A program made the position numbers and the translations under genes. The notes beneath the pieces are model-generated. The model was not told the origin of the DNA. It worked only from the letters and a program-made list of their open reading frames with translations, and ran no database searches. From NCBI RefSeq assembly GCF_009674585.1, contig NZ_WKJP01000001.1:1860001-1924000 (forward strand): a stretch of 64,000 bases of DNA, read 5' to 3'. This DNA comes from Haloferax marinisediminis (GTDB taxonomy: Archaea > Halobacteriota > Halobacteria > Halobacteriales > Haloferacaceae). Shown here in pieces: positions 9,241 through 18,532 of this stretch (its first letter is position 1; each line of letters opens with the position of its first letter).

Positions 9241-11081
9241 GTGACGGTCACGTCGCCCCCGACCCTGCCGACCGGCCACAGATGGAATCGACTGACGACG
9301 ACGACCCGAGCGACGAATCGTCACCGAATCGAAGCACCGCAGAAGAGGCGGACGTTCGAGGTGTCTCCGGTGGCGACGACGTGTACGCCTCGGAAATCGA
9401 AGGAAAACAGTATCGCGGCACGTGGTACCTCCCGCTTCGCTACGACACCTTAGACGAGTCTCCCGACTCAGACGAGTACCCCGAACAAGGCACCGGCGGG
9501 TCGTTCCGCCTCACCGACCTTCCGCGCGTTCCACGCGTCGGCCACGTCGTGGGGCCGTCGGCGATAATGCTCGGTGCCTCGCTCGGAAGTGGTGAGACGC
9601 TCTTTTGGCCCGTCTTGACCGCACAGTTCGGCTGGCTGGTGTTCTGGGCGTTCATCATCGGCGTCTTCACCCAGTTCGTCATCAACACGGAACTTCAGCG
9701 CTGGACGCTCGCGACTGGTGAGAGCATCTTTCGCGCGTTCGCACGCGTGGGGACCTACTGGCCGTGGGCGTTCTTGTTCGGTGGCCTCGTCAGTCTCGGC
9801 TGGCCCGGATGGGCCGCTGGGGCCGCACAGGTCGCTGCGACAGCACTCGGATTGAGTGGGTCGGTCAGCTTCCTCGGGTTCTCCATCGCCACGTGGAAAC
9901 TCATCGCTGTCGGCCTGATGGCGCTCATCTGGCTCTCGTATCAGACCTCGTCTGTCATGTACAACGCCGTCGAGGTGTTCCAGATTGGGCTCCTGTTCGT
10001 CGCCATCGGTGCGACGTTGATGCTCGTCGGTGTCACCGGCTCGTGGGTCGAATTCTCCACCGTCCCCGACGCTGCGCAGTCGATTGGGAGTCTCCCGGCA
10101 GGCGTCGACATCGCCGTCTTCCTCGGCGGCCTCGCCTTCGCTGGCGCTGGCGGGTATCTCAACCTCTCGCAGAGTCTCTGGATGCGAGAGAAAGGATACG
10201 GGATGGGCAACTACCAAGGGCGAGTGAAGAATCCACTCCGCGGCGACGACCCGGAACCCATCGAACGCGACGGGTTCACCTTCCGTCCGACGGTGACGAA
10301 CCTTCGGCGATGGCGTGGGTGGTGGCGCGTCGTCCAACTCGAACACCTGCTAACGTTCGTTCTCGGACTCCTCGTCGTCGCACCCGCGCTCATGAGTGTC
10401 GCCATGAAGTACGCCCCCGGGACGACGACCGACGCCATCCAGATGTGGTTGGGTGACGTCGTTCCCCTCCTCGGTCCTGTCGGGTCGTTCCTCGTCTTCG
10501 CCATCCTCTTCGTCGCGCTCTTCACGACCGAATACGCCATCGTCGAATCGTTCGTCCGCAACAGTGCCGACGCGCTCTACGAGTCCTACGGCCGTGAAGC
10601 TGGGTGGGACCTCCCGAAGCTGTTCTGGCGACTGCTCACCGCGTTCTGCGTCTGGGGCGTCGTCATCATCCTCGTGTTCACGTCACCGTTCGAGGGCCGC
10701 GAACCGTTCTTCTTCCTCGTCGTCGGCGCAGCGATGTCTGGCGTGATGATGTGGCCGTACACCGCACTCGTCCTCGTGATGAACACGACGCGACTCCCCG
10801 AACACATCCAACCCGGATGGGGCCGCGTCGTGGCGATGTGGTGGGCGACTGGGTTCTACGGGTACTTCTCGGTCCTCCTCGTTGGGACGACGTTGGCCGA
10901 ATTCGGACTCACGGCGTTCGAGACGGCCCCGTCGATTCTCGGCAGCAGCGTCGGCGGGTACGCCCTCTGGGCCGTCTACTTCGTCGTCCAAGCGTACACG
11001 GTCGGGAAGTCCGCCGCTGGCAAACGTGCCGCTTCCGGGACCGTCCCCGACGCAGCGGAGGCCAGCGGATGGTTCTCATAA
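9237..11081 (+). CDS. Nramp-superfamily transporter lacking the metal motif
   Basis: Membrane protein of 614 residues with an acidic cytoplasmic N-terminus (about 95 residues) and eleven or so hydrophobic segments. GHVVGPSAIMLGASLGSGE resembles the first helix of the Nramp fold, but the DPGN metal-binding motif reads GSGE, and no MPH motif is seen in the sixth helix region (GAGGYLNLSQSLWMREKGYG). Metal transport of the MntH type is therefore unlikely. Lying between the lactate permease/regulator and the lut genes, it may carry an organic acid or another solute linked to lactate use (inference). Start at 9237 overlaps the stop of a tiny upstream ORF. Confidence 0.75.
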   Translation: MSDGHVAPDPADRPQMESTDDDDPSDESSPNRSTAEEADVRGVSGGDDVYASEIEGKQYRGTWYLPLRYDTLDESPDSDEYPEQGTGGSFRLTDLPRVPRVGHVVGPSAIMLGASLGSGETLFWPVLTAQFGWLVFWAFIIGVFTQFVINTELQRWTLATGESIFRAFARVGTYWPWAFLFGGLVSLGWPGWAAGAAQVAATALGLSGSVSFLGFSIATWKLIAVGLMALIWLSYQTSSVMYNAVEVFQIGLLFVAIGATLMLVGVTGSWVEFSTVPDAAQSIGSLPAGVDIAVFLGGLAFAGAGGYLNLSQSLWMREKGYGMGNYQGRVKNPLRGDDPEPIERDGFTFRPTVTNLRRWRGWWRVVQLEHLLTFVLGLLVVAPALMSVAMKYAPGTTTDAIQMWLGDVVPLLGPVGSFLVFAILFVALFTTEYAIVESFVRNSADALYESYGREAGWDLPKLFWRLLTAFCVWGVVIILVFTSPFEGREPFFFLVVGAAMSGVMMWPYTALVLVMNTTRLPEHIQPGWGRVVAMWWATGFYGYFSVLLVGTTLAEFGLTAFETAPSILGSSVGGYALWAVYFVVQAYTVGKSAAGKRAASGTVPDAAEASGWFS

Positions 11082-11162
11082 CTCTCGATATCCTTCATCA
11101 TTAACCGTAGTAGGGCTGTTTGAACCCGAAGAACGATTATGTAGAACGCGCAAGCCGTGAAT

Positions 11163-11666
11163 ATGTCAACCGGCACGGTTGCGACGTTCGAGGACTCACT
11201 CGAACGACTCGAAGTAGGCTGGACACACACGTCTTCGGGAGAGTTGTCCACAGTCCTTCGCGAGGTCTGTGACGACCCTGCTGTTGGCGTCGAACTTCCG
11301 TACGACGGTGTCGAACTCCCGCCGTGGGTGAACACCGACCCGACACCTGCCGACCTCCGAGCGGCGAACGTCGGCATCACGGCGGCAGGAATCGCGATTG
11401 CAGACTACGGGAGCGTCGTCGTGCAGGGCACGCCCGACGGCGTCGAACCCGTGAGTCTGTTCGGCGACCTCCACGTCGCCGTCCTCCGGAAGTCAGACAT
11501 CGTCTCGGGCATGCCCGAGGCGTTCGAATGGCTCGGCGAGGAGTTCCGGACGGGCCACGACTCTGCGATTATCGCCACCGGTCCGAGCGCGACTGCCGAC
11601 ATGGGTGCGCTGGTGAAGGGTGCGCACGGCCCAAAAGACGTCCACGTGGTGATTCTCGATGAGTAA
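11163..11666 (+). CDS. lutC: LUD-domain protein, LutC-like
   Basis: Protein of 167 residues with one LUD domain: GITAAGIAIADYGSVVVQG, LHVAVLRKSDIVSGMPEAF and the terminal GPSATADMGALVKGAHGP, all typical of LutC/YkgG. In bacteria LutABC oxidises L-lactate to pyruvate by an Fe-S route. ATG at 11163 lies about 25 nt after a TATA-like GATTATG, fitting a leaderless start; a GTG at 11157 is less likely. It overlaps the next gene by 8 nt, so the two are co-translated in one operon. Confidence 0.88.
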   Translation: MSTGTVATFEDSLERLEVGWTHTSSGELSTVLREVCDDPAVGVELPYDGVELPPWVNTDPTPADLRAANVGITAAGIAIADYGSVVVQGTPDGVEPVSLFGDLHVAVLRKSDIVSGMPEAFEWLGEEFRTGHDSAIIATGPSATADMGALVKGAHGPKDVHVVILDE

Positions 11667-13860
11667 GGCACGCGAAGCGAAGGCGGCGAAGATTCGCCAG
11701 TTGATGGAGACCGAAGGCGACGCCGTCAACACGAGTACGAGCGGATTCAACGAGGGCCGATACCAGGCGGTCCAGACGCTCGACGATTACGAGGGGCTGA
11801 AAGCCGAGGCTCGAGCGATCAAAGAAGACGCCATCGAGCGACTCCCCGACCTTCTCGACCAACTCCGAGAGACCATCGAGGAGAACGGCGGGACGATGTA
11901 CATCGCCGACGACGCCGCGGACGCGAACCGCTACATCCGGGAGGTGTGCGAGGACAAAGATGCCGAACGCGTCGTCAAGTCGAAGTCGATGACCTCCGAG
12001 GAGATCGAGGTCAACGACGAACTCGAAGCAGCGGACGTCGACGTGGTCGAGACGGACCTCGGTGAGTGGGTCCTCCAGGTCGCCGACGAGGCACCCTCGC
12101 ACATCGTCGCCCCCGCCATCCACAAGTCGCGGGAGGCCATCGCCGACCTGTTCAACGAGACGTTCGAACCCGACGAACCGCTGCAGACGGCAGAAGAACT
12201 CACGATGTTCGCCCGCCAGCAACTCGGCGAACTCATCGAAGGTGCCGACGTGGGCATGACCGGTGCCAACTTCATCACCGCCGACACGGGGACGATGGCG
12301 CTCGTCACCTCTGAAGGGAACGCCCGAAAGACGGCCGTCGTTCCGGACACGCACGTCGCCGTCGCCGGCGTCGAGAAAGTCGTCCCGGCGGTCGAAGACC
12401 TCCAGCCCTTCATCGAACTCATCGGCAAGTCGGGCACGGGGCAGAACATCACCTCTTACATCTCGCTTCTCACGCCGCCTGTGGAGTCGCCGACGGTCGA
12501 TTTCGACGACCCTGACACTCCAATCACTGAGAACGAGACCGACCGCGACTTCCACCTCGTCCTCATCGACAACGGTCGCCTCGACATGCGCGACGACGAG
12601 CAGTTGCGCGAGACGCTCTACTGCATCCGATGTTCGGCCTGTTCGAACGTCTGCGCCAACTTCCAGCACGTCGGCGGTCACGCCTTCGGTGGCGAGACGT
12701 ACTCCGGCGGCATCGGAACCGGGTGGGAAGCCGGTGTCGAAGGCCTCGACTCTGCTGCGGAGTTCAACGACCTCTGTACCGGGTGTAGCCGGTGTACCAC
12801 TGCCTGCCCGGTCAACATCGACATCCCGTGGATAAACACGGTCGTTCGCGACCGGGTGAACCGTGGTGAGGTGTCGGAAGTCGATTGGCTCGTCGACGGA
12901 CTCACCCCCGACGAAGAACCCGGTGGCGTCAGCCTCCAGAAACGCTTCTTCGGCAACTTCGAGACGGCCGCGAAGGTCGGGAGCACCTTCGCTCCCGTCT
13001 CCAACTGGGTCACTCAGACGTCCGTCTCTCGGAACCTCATGGAACGGTTCCTCGGCATCGACGCTCGCCGCGAACTCCCCTCGTTCCAGCGCGAGACGCT
13101 GAAAGACTGGTTCGACGCGCGTGACTCACACGTCCAGAACCCGACGCGAACCGCCGTGCTCTACCCCGACGTGTACACGAACCACGTGCAGGTCGAACGC
13201 GGGAAGGCGGCGGTCCGCACCCTCGAAGCCCTCGGTGTCGACGTGGTCGTCCCCGACGTTCGCTCGTCGGGTCGCGCTCCGCTGTCGCAGGGGATGATTG
13301 CCACCGCCGAAGACCACGCGCACGACGTGTACGCCGGCCTCGCAGAGTACATCGACGAGGGTCGCGACATCGTCGTCATCGAACCCTCGGACCTCGCGAT
13401 GTTCGACAACGAGTACGAGAAGTTCCTCTCCGAGAAGTCGTTCCAGCGCCTCTCCGACAGTAGCTTCGAGGTGATGGAGTACGTCTTCGGCCTGCTCGAA
13501 AACGGTGCGCCGACCGACGCCCTCGAATCGACCGACAGCGAGGAAGTCGCCTACCACAGTCACTGCCAGCAGCGAACCCTCGGCCTCGAAGGCTACACCG
13601 AGGCGGTCCTCGCTGACCTCGGCTACGACGTGGCCACTTCCGACGTGGAGTGCTGCGGGATGGCCGGGTCGTTCGGCTACAAATCGGAGTACTACGAACT
13701 GAGTATGGACGTTGGCTCTGAACTGCAAGGGCAGTTCCAGACCGACGAGACGCGAAATCGGACGGTCGTCGCCAGCGGCACCTCCTGTCTCGAACAACTC
13801 GACTCACTGCTTCGCCGGCCGTCGCGACACCCGGTCGAGCTCATCGCACCGCGGCGATAA
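11659..13860 (+). CDS. lutB: LutB-LutA fusion: LUD + 4Fe-4S + CCG domains
   Basis: Protein of 733 residues. N-terminal LUD domain as in LutB (about 60-310; GADVGMTGANFITADTGTMA), two 4Fe-4S motifs (CIRCSACSNVC near 321; CTGCSRCTTACP near 373), and a C-terminal cysteine-rich CCG region like LutA (DVYTNH, YHSHCQQ near 632, ECCGMAGSFGY near 664, ASGTSCLEQL). In most bacteria LutA and LutB are separate chains; here they are one. With LutC it should form an L-lactate dehydrogenase complex giving pyruvate. The CCG half resembles that of the giant dehydrogenase at 3164-6241. Confidence 0.88.
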   Translation: MSKAREAKAAKIRQLMETEGDAVNTSTSGFNEGRYQAVQTLDDYEGLKAEARAIKEDAIERLPDLLDQLRETIEENGGTMYIADDAADANRYIREVCEDKDAERVVKSKSMTSEEIEVNDELEAADVDVVETDLGEWVLQVADEAPSHIVAPAIHKSREAIADLFNETFEPDEPLQTAEELTMFARQQLGELIEGADVGMTGANFITADTGTMALVTSEGNARKTAVVPDTHVAVAGVEKVVPAVEDLQPFIELIGKSGTGQNITSYISLLTPPVESPTVDFDDPDTPITENETDRDFHLVLIDNGRLDMRDDEQLRETLYCIRCSACSNVCANFQHVGGHAFGGETYSGGIGTGWEAGVEGLDSAAEFNDLCTGCSRCTTACPVNIDIPWINTVVRDRVNRGEVSEVDWLVDGLTPDEEPGGVSLQKRFFGNFETAAKVGSTFAPVSNWVTQTSVSRNLMERFLGIDARRELPSFQRETLKDWFDARDSHVQNPTRTAVLYPDVYTNHVQVERGKAAVRTLEALGVDVVVPDVRSSGRAPLSQGMIATAEDHAHDVYAGLAEYIDEGRDIVVIEPSDLAMFDNEYEKFLSEKSFQRLSDSSFEVMEYVFGLLENGAPTDALESTDSEEVAYHSHCQQRTLGLEGYTEAVLADLGYDVATSDVECCGMAGSFGYKSEYYELSMDVGSELQGQFQTDETRNRTVVASGTSCLEQLDSLLRRPSRHPVELIAPRR

Positions 13861-13974
13861 TCCTCCCCGCGGTTCGATTGTTTCGCTTCGATGTCCGACG
13901 CCCGTCAGCCACGTGTCTGCGCCCGCTGTCGAACGCTACGAACTATTAAGACCCGGCATCCCAATTTGGCGGAT

Positions 13975-14268
13975 ATGGACGGGACGCCCGAAGAGATTAC
14001 GACGCTCGTAGGCCGTGAGGTCTACTCGAACAACGGTGTGTTCGTCGGCGAGGTCGAAGACGTCCGCCTCGACTTAGACCACGAGACGGTCACTGGACTC
14101 GCGCTGACGGCCCTGAACAACGAACTGTTCCGAAACCAAATCGAACCCGGCAAGGGTGTACTCATCCCGTATCGATGGGTCCGCGCGGTCGGTGACGTCA
14201 TCCTCATCAACGACGTTATCGAGCGACTGAAAAATCCCGAAGAAGACGAAGAGTCGCTCCTCGCCTGA
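13975..14268 (+). CDS. PRC-barrel domain protein
   Basis: Small protein of 97 residues that is essentially one PRC-barrel (EVYSNNGVFVGEVEDVRLDL, then ALNNELFRN and LIPYRWVRAVGDVILI). Such barrels are found alone in many archaea and in CdvA and RimM; they bind other proteins or RNA. ATG at 13975 sits about 28 nt after a TATA-like ACTATTAAG at 13942-13950, so a leaderless message is likely. It is convergent with the DHH gene, with only 4 nt between stop codons. Confidence 0.8.
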   Translation: MDGTPEEITTLVGREVYSNNGVFVGEVEDVRLDLDHETVTGLALTALNNELFRNQIEPGKGVLIPYRWVRAVGDVILINDVIERLKNPEEDEESLLA

Positions 14269-14272
14269 GTTC

Positions 14273-15730
14273 TTAACTCCCGTTTCCGCTCTCGCCGCTC
14301 TCCACACCCATCGCCTGGAAGAGCTTGCGCTTTACCGCTTCTTCGGTGAGCTGCAAGAGCGTGTCCCGGTTGTCGTCGTTCGTCTCGATACCGGTGAAGA
14401 TGCCGAGTGGAATCTCGACAGACCCTTGCGTCGAGTGGCCGCCCGCTTCGCCGATACCCGTGAACGCATCGCTCAGAATTTTTCCGATGTTCATGCGGAT
14501 GTCCTTCGAGCGAGCGGCGAGATAGATGGTGTCGTCGGCGATGCCGAAGACGGCCGTCGTCGTGATGCCTTCGAGATTCAGCAGGTGTTGGGCCGCTTGC
14601 GTGAGCGCGTCTCGGTCACGGATGAACCCCGCGTTCGAGACGAGGTGCGACCCCTGTACGTCTCGATTCTGGATGGCTTCGGCGAGCACGTCCAGCGTCT
14701 CGGGCGACATCGACGGCGACTCGACTTTCTCTAAGGTGTCGTGGTCGGCGAAGGGATACAGGTACGCCGCAGCGGTCAGGTCCGCAGGCGTCGTATCTCG
14801 CTTGAAGTCCAGCGTCTCGGCGCGGATTCCGTACAGAAGCGCCGTGGCGACTGCTTTCGAGGGACTCAGGTCGAACTCCTGGATGTACTTGGTGAGGATG
14901 GTCGACGTCGACGAGACGTTCGGGCGGATGTCGGTAAAGCGGGCGTCGATGCCCTCGTCGGGTTCGAAGTGGTCGATGAACACCGTGATTTCGGCCTCGC
15001 CGAGGTCGGGCATCCCGGACTTCATGTGGTCGACGAGTGCGACTGCGCCGTACTCTTCGAGCGGTTTCGCGTCCGACCGCGGCGTGAGTTCGATACCGAG
15101 GATGTTCACGAACGCCCGGTTCTCTTGGTGGCCCATGTCACCCGAGTAGAGGATGTCGGCCTCGATGTCGTACTCGCGAGCGATGGCCTGCAGGGCGATT
15201 GCCGACGCGAGTGAGTCCGGGTCGGGATTGTCGTGTGTGAGAATCGCCAGCCCGTGGTCTGTCTCACGCAGGATGTCGGCGAGTTGCCGGGCTTTGTACT
15301 CCAGTTCGCCGGATTCGACGCTCCGGAGTGCGGAGTCGGCGATGACCTCCGAGGGGTTGATGACTACGTCGGCGCCGAGTTGCGTCAGTTCGTCTTCGGA
15401 GACTGGGTCCGACGCACGGACGACGATGAACTTGTCGTCACCGCGGTCGCGCATGGTGGACACCGCGGCTTTGTTCGCTTCGACGTCCGACGAGAGGATG
15501 AGGACGACGTCCCGGTCTGCGACGACTTCGGCCAGTTCTGGCTCGGAGATATCGGTTGTCTGCGCGTTCAGGTCCTGGTCGCGCAGGGATTCGACGCGGC
15601 TTTCGTCCTTGTCGAGGATGAGGACATCTTTGCCCTCGTCCGCCAGCTCTTCGGCCACGGCGTGCCCGACGCTCCCACAGCCGAGAATCGCATACGTGGA
15701 CATCGAAGAGACACTGACGCCTGCACTCAT
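14273..15730 (-). CDS. TrkA-N / DHH-DHHA1 protein, candidate phosphodiesterase
   Basis: Protein of 485 residues. Residues about 10-125 form a TrkA-N (RCK N-terminal) nucleotide-binding Rossmann domain (AILGCGSVGHAVAEEL). Residues about 160-320 form a DHH phosphoesterase domain: motif I HDNPDPDSLASA, motif II VDHM, motif III FIDHFEPDE, then SSTSTILTKYI. A DHHA1-type C-terminal domain ends in GGHSTQGSVEIPLG. The usual DHH triad reads DHF here. DHH-DHHA1 enzymes cleave c-di-AMP, pApA or oligonucleotides; with a diadenylate cyclase in the same window, c-di-AMP turnover is a fair guess but not shown. A start at 15703 (MSTYAILG) is the alternative. Confidence 0.8.
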   Translation of the reverse strand: MSAGVSVSSMSTYAILGCGSVGHAVAEELADEGKDVLILDKDESRVESLRDQDLNAQTTDISEPELAEVVADRDVVLILSSDVEANKAAVSTMRDRGDDKFIVVRASDPVSEDELTQLGADVVINPSEVIADSALRSVESGELEYKARQLADILRETDHGLAILTHDNPDPDSLASAIALQAIAREYDIEADILYSGDMGHQENRAFVNILGIELTPRSDAKPLEEYGAVALVDHMKSGMPDLGEAEITVFIDHFEPDEGIDARFTDIRPNVSSTSTILTKYIQEFDLSPSKAVATALLYGIRAETLDFKRDTTPADLTAAAYLYPFADHDTLEKVESPSMSPETLDVLAEAIQNRDVQGSHLVSNAGFIRDRDALTQAAQHLLNLEGITTTAVFGIADDTIYLAARSKDIRMNIGKILSDAFTGIGEAGGHSTQGSVEIPLGIFTGIETNDDNRDTLLQLTEEAVKRKLFQAMGVESGESGNGS

Positions 15731-15866
15731 TGTTGCCCGCTACTCGGCTAGGGCGACACTTAACACCCACCGTTTGTCACCACTCTGTGAGTGTGTGCGT
15801 CTGTGCCGTCGTCGTACAGAAAGGAAAGTCATTTTACCTACCACGGGTTACGGGAAATTGCAGCAA

Positions 15867-15940
15867 GGGCCGGTAGCTCAGTTAGGCAGAGCGTCTGACT
15901 CTTAATCAGACGGTCGCGTGTTCAAATCGCGTCCGGCCCA
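15867..15940 (+). tRNA. tRNA-Lys (CTT)
   Basis: A 74-nt cloverleaf: acceptor GGGCCGG/CCGGCCC plus discriminator A, D arm GCTC..GAGC, anticodon stem TCTGA/TCAGA with loop CTCTTAA (anticodon CTT), and T loop TTCAAAT. CCA is not encoded. The T stem contains two G-U pairs. The gene lies between two minus-strand genes and has no nearby tRNA. Confidence 0.96.
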
Positions 15941-16011
15941 CTTCCTTCCTTCCCGAAGCAACACGACGAGCGCTGAGTGTCGTCTCTGGACGACAACTGT
16001 CTGCAGCGAAC

Positions 16012-16404
16012 TCACCTGACGAATTCTTCGAACTCTATCGACTCTGGCAGAACGTCTATGAACACACCTTTCGCGTCTGTTTTCTCCTCGTCAGCGAACT
16101 CGTACGTTCCTTCTGGGCCGTTTTCGACTGCGAGATGGATTCGGGTCGTTTCCCCTCCGACGACCTCTTTGTACGCTTTTTTCGATGTATATTCCTCTGG
16201 CCCGCCTGGTGGGAGTGTAAACGCGTCTCGAAGCAGCTGTTTCCCGTCGGAGAGACGCGTAACTTCGAGTGTCGCATCGACTGCTGCCGTCGTTTTATTC
16301 ACAATCGAAATGTCTGCCTGATGGTCGGTGATGGCCGAACAGCCTGCAACTCCGCCCATTCCGAGTCCAAGACCGGCGACAATCTGCCGTCTCGTGAAAT
16401 CCAC
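16012..16404 (-). CDS. Small Tat-exported lipoprotein
   Basis: Protein of 130 residues starting at GTG 16404. N-terminus DFTRRQIVAGLGLGMG is a twin-arginine signal, followed by the lipobox GVAGC, so it should be exported folded and anchored by a lipid on Cys. The mature part (ADISIVNKTTAAVDATLEVT) looks like one beta-sandwich domain with Ig-like strands. A TATA-like element near 16433 puts the transcript start at the GTG. Function unknown; the longer upstream reading frame is not coding-like. Confidence 0.7.
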   Translation of the reverse strand: MDFTRRQIVAGLGLGMGGVAGCSAITDHQADISIVNKTTAAVDATLEVTRLSDGKQLLRDAFTLPPGGPEEYTSKKAYKEVVGGETTRIHLAVENGPEGTYEFADEEKTDAKGVFIDVLPESIEFEEFVR

Positions 16405-16542
16405 AGCTGGTCTCGCTTCTCCCGGTCTAAATGTTTTCTGCCAATCACGATGGCCGGTCCTCCCCCGTCTGCGTCCGTCTGTTGGGGAACTCGGCTCGTT
16501 CGCGTCGGGTGACTTATCTCCCACCACGGTGAGCGTCAGCGT

Positions 16543-16773
16543 ATGACCCAGCGCGACCGAACCGAACTCACGCTCCTCGTCATCACACTCCTCGTGTCGG
16601 TCGTGTTTGGCTTCGCTGTCGGGGTCAACGACCACTTCGACCTCGACCGATTCGTCGCCGCACTGACGCCCGACTTCGGGGTGCTGTTCGGTTCGGACGT
16701 CGTTGCAGGCGCGGTGCTCTTCGTGCTGTTCGCCGTCCTCGCCACCGGTGCGAAGGTCCTCTTCGACCCCTAA
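16543..16773 (+). CDS. Small two-helix membrane protein
   Basis: Protein of 76 residues with two hydrophobic stretches (LTLLVITLLVSVVFGFAVGV and VVAGAVLFVLFAVLATGA) joined by a polar loop. A TATA-like ACTTATC about 27 nt before the ATG supports expression. Its stop codon overlaps the stop of the convergent gene at 16770. No function recognised. Confidence 0.6.
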   Translation: MTQRDRTELTLLVITLLVSVVFGFAVGVNDHFDLDRFVAALTPDFGVLFGSDVVAGAVLFVLFAVLATGAKVLFDP

Positions 16774-17021
16774 CTTCGCAGGACCACCCACGAGTTGCCA
16801 CGTCCCGGTGCTGGGGCGAAGCGGAGCGGCAGCTCCATGCCTGCTCGTGCCTTCTCCAGTTGCTCACGAAGGCTGGGCGACTCGTATTCGACAACCGTCC
16901 TGAGTTCACCCGTCTCGACGACGCGGACAGTCATCGCGCCGTGGTCGTTCATCTCTCGCTCTATCTCCACTAACCGTGTTTCGGCACCCCCCACCAGAGG
17001 GCTCCCACCAAGCTGTGCCAT
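16770..17021 (-). CDS. Hypothetical protein, 83 residues
   Basis: Short soluble protein beginning MAQLGGSPLVGGAETRLVEI. ATG 17021 follows a TATA-like TTTTACATG by about 27 nt. The body (MTVRVVETGELRTVVEYESP then GMELPLRFAPAPG) alternates strands and helices. I do not recognise the family. An 18-residue N-terminal extension to 17075 is possible but would run over the TATA box. Confidence 0.55.
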   Translation of the reverse strand: MAQLGGSPLVGGAETRLVEIEREMNDHGAMTVRVVETGELRTVVEYESPSLREQLEKARAGMELPLRFAPAPGRGNSWVVLRS

Positions 17022-17219
17022 ATGTGCACATGGTACTGGAACATGTAAAATCGAACCCCTCGTATCGACGGCCATTTATGTCGTTCCGATTTCACTCGCC
17101 GTCGTCGATGGTGCTCGTTCGACTGCGACGACGACGAGGGAACTCGCTCTCACTGGGAGTGTGCTGCACCCGGCGGGTCGTTTCGGTACCTCTTTTCGGC
17201 AGTTCTCCACACACCACGT

Positions 17220-18527
17220 ATGAACCGTACCCGTCTGAGGTTCTGGGCGTTGTACCTCACCCGTTTCGCCGGTGGATTCGGGTTCATCACGCTCGTGACC
17301 CTCCTCCCGAAGTATATCAACGAGTTGGACCCGACGGCCCTCGTGCTGCCGGAACTCGCCATCGGCGGACTCGTCCTTGGTGGTCTCACGCTCTCGAAGG
17401 GTTTCGTCATCGGCATGTACACCACTGGGTTCACACTCGCACAGACCGTCGCCGTCGTCCCCCTCGCGTGGGCGGGTGACAGATACGACAAACGTCTCGT
17501 TCTCGCGGGAACTGTCGGCCTCGGCGCAGTCGTCTACGCACTGTTCCCGCTCGTCGACTCGAGTCTCTCGTTCGTCGTCGCTCGCGCGGCACAGGGCATC
17601 GCAGTCACTGGTGCGGGACTGATGTCGCTCGCACTCGTCGGCGAACTCGCTCGCGAGGGAACACGTGCGAACCACATCGGCAAAGCGAACGCCGCACGGT
17701 TCGCGGCATCTATCCTCGGCAGTATCAGCGCTGGATTCCTCTACGACGCCTTCGGCTTCACGCCTATCTTCATCGTCATCACGATTCTCCTGACCATCGC
17801 CGTCGTCGCCGTCTGGGTGTTTCTCCCACCGGACGAGACGACGGTCCACGGCTTTCCGTTCACGAACCTCGCGCTCAACGAGCGTATTCTGACGATGGCG
17901 ACGTTCCGCGTCCAGTACTCCGTCGCCGTCACGCTCGTTCGGACGTGGGTGCCGATTTACGCTGGCGTCTCGGCGGCGTCGGGTGGCCTCGCCTACGGTG
18001 GGATTGCCGTCGCTGCAACCGTCGTCGCGGAGAAGTTCACCAACATGCTCTGTCAGCCGTACACCGGCCGCATCTCCGACCAGTACGGCCGCGCGCGCTT
18101 CGTCTTCGTCGGGGGCGGCCTCTACGGCCTCATCGCACTCGCAGTCCCCTTCTCGCCTGCAATCGGGGAAGCGCTCGCGCTTCCCGCCGCCTTCCCGATT
18201 CTCGGCCCGCTTTCACCAGCGTTCCTCCCACTCGTCGGACTCGCAGGACTTCTCGGTGTCGCGGACAGCCTCCGCGAACCCGCCAGTATGGCTCTCTTCG
18301 CCGACGAAGGGACTGACGGCGCAGGTGTCGCCAGTAGTTTCGGCATTCGCGAACTTCTCTGGCGCCCGGGAAGCGTCGCCGCACCGCTTCTGGGTGGCTA
18401 CCTCATGGCCGATGTCGGCATGGAGTGGGTGTTCTACGTCGGCGGCGCCTCTGCGATTACCGGTGTTCTCGCGTTCCTCGGTGTTCTCGTGTGGTCCCAC
18501 GGGACGAGTGCGTTGACGCAATGGTAA
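17220..18527 (+). CDS. MFS transporter
   Basis: Membrane protein of 435 residues with about twelve hydrophobic segments. The loop after the second helix reads PLAWAGDRYDKRLVL, a match to the MFS motif GxxxDRxGRR, and a second copy after the central loop reads GRISDQYGRARFVF. Central cytoplasmic loop near residues 200-220. Substrate unknown; drug or sugar efflux and uptake are all possible. A run of T follows the stop at 18533-18538 and may end transcription. Confidence 0.8.
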   Translation: MNRTRLRFWALYLTRFAGGFGFITLVTLLPKYINELDPTALVLPELAIGGLVLGGLTLSKGFVIGMYTTGFTLAQTVAVVPLAWAGDRYDKRLVLAGTVGLGAVVYALFPLVDSSLSFVVARAAQGIAVTGAGLMSLALVGELAREGTRANHIGKANAARFAASILGSISAGFLYDAFGFTPIFIVITILLTIAVVAVWVFLPPDETTVHGFPFTNLALNERILTMATFRVQYSVAVTLVRTWVPIYAGVSAASGGLAYGGIAVAATVVAEKFTNMLCQPYTGRISDQYGRARFVFVGGGLYGLIALAVPFSPAIGEALALPAAFPILGPLSPAFLPLVGLAGLLGVADSLREPASMALFADEGTDGAGVASSFGIRELLWRPGSVAAPLLGGYLMADVGMEWVFYVGGASAITGVLAFLGVLVWSHGTSALTQW

Positions 18528-18532
18528 TCGCG

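Noticed and set aside
16405-16791. N-terminal extension of the lipoprotein frame to 16791
   Set aside because: It would bury the Tat signal and lipobox, and it overlaps the plus-strand small membrane gene; GTG 16404 is the sensible start.
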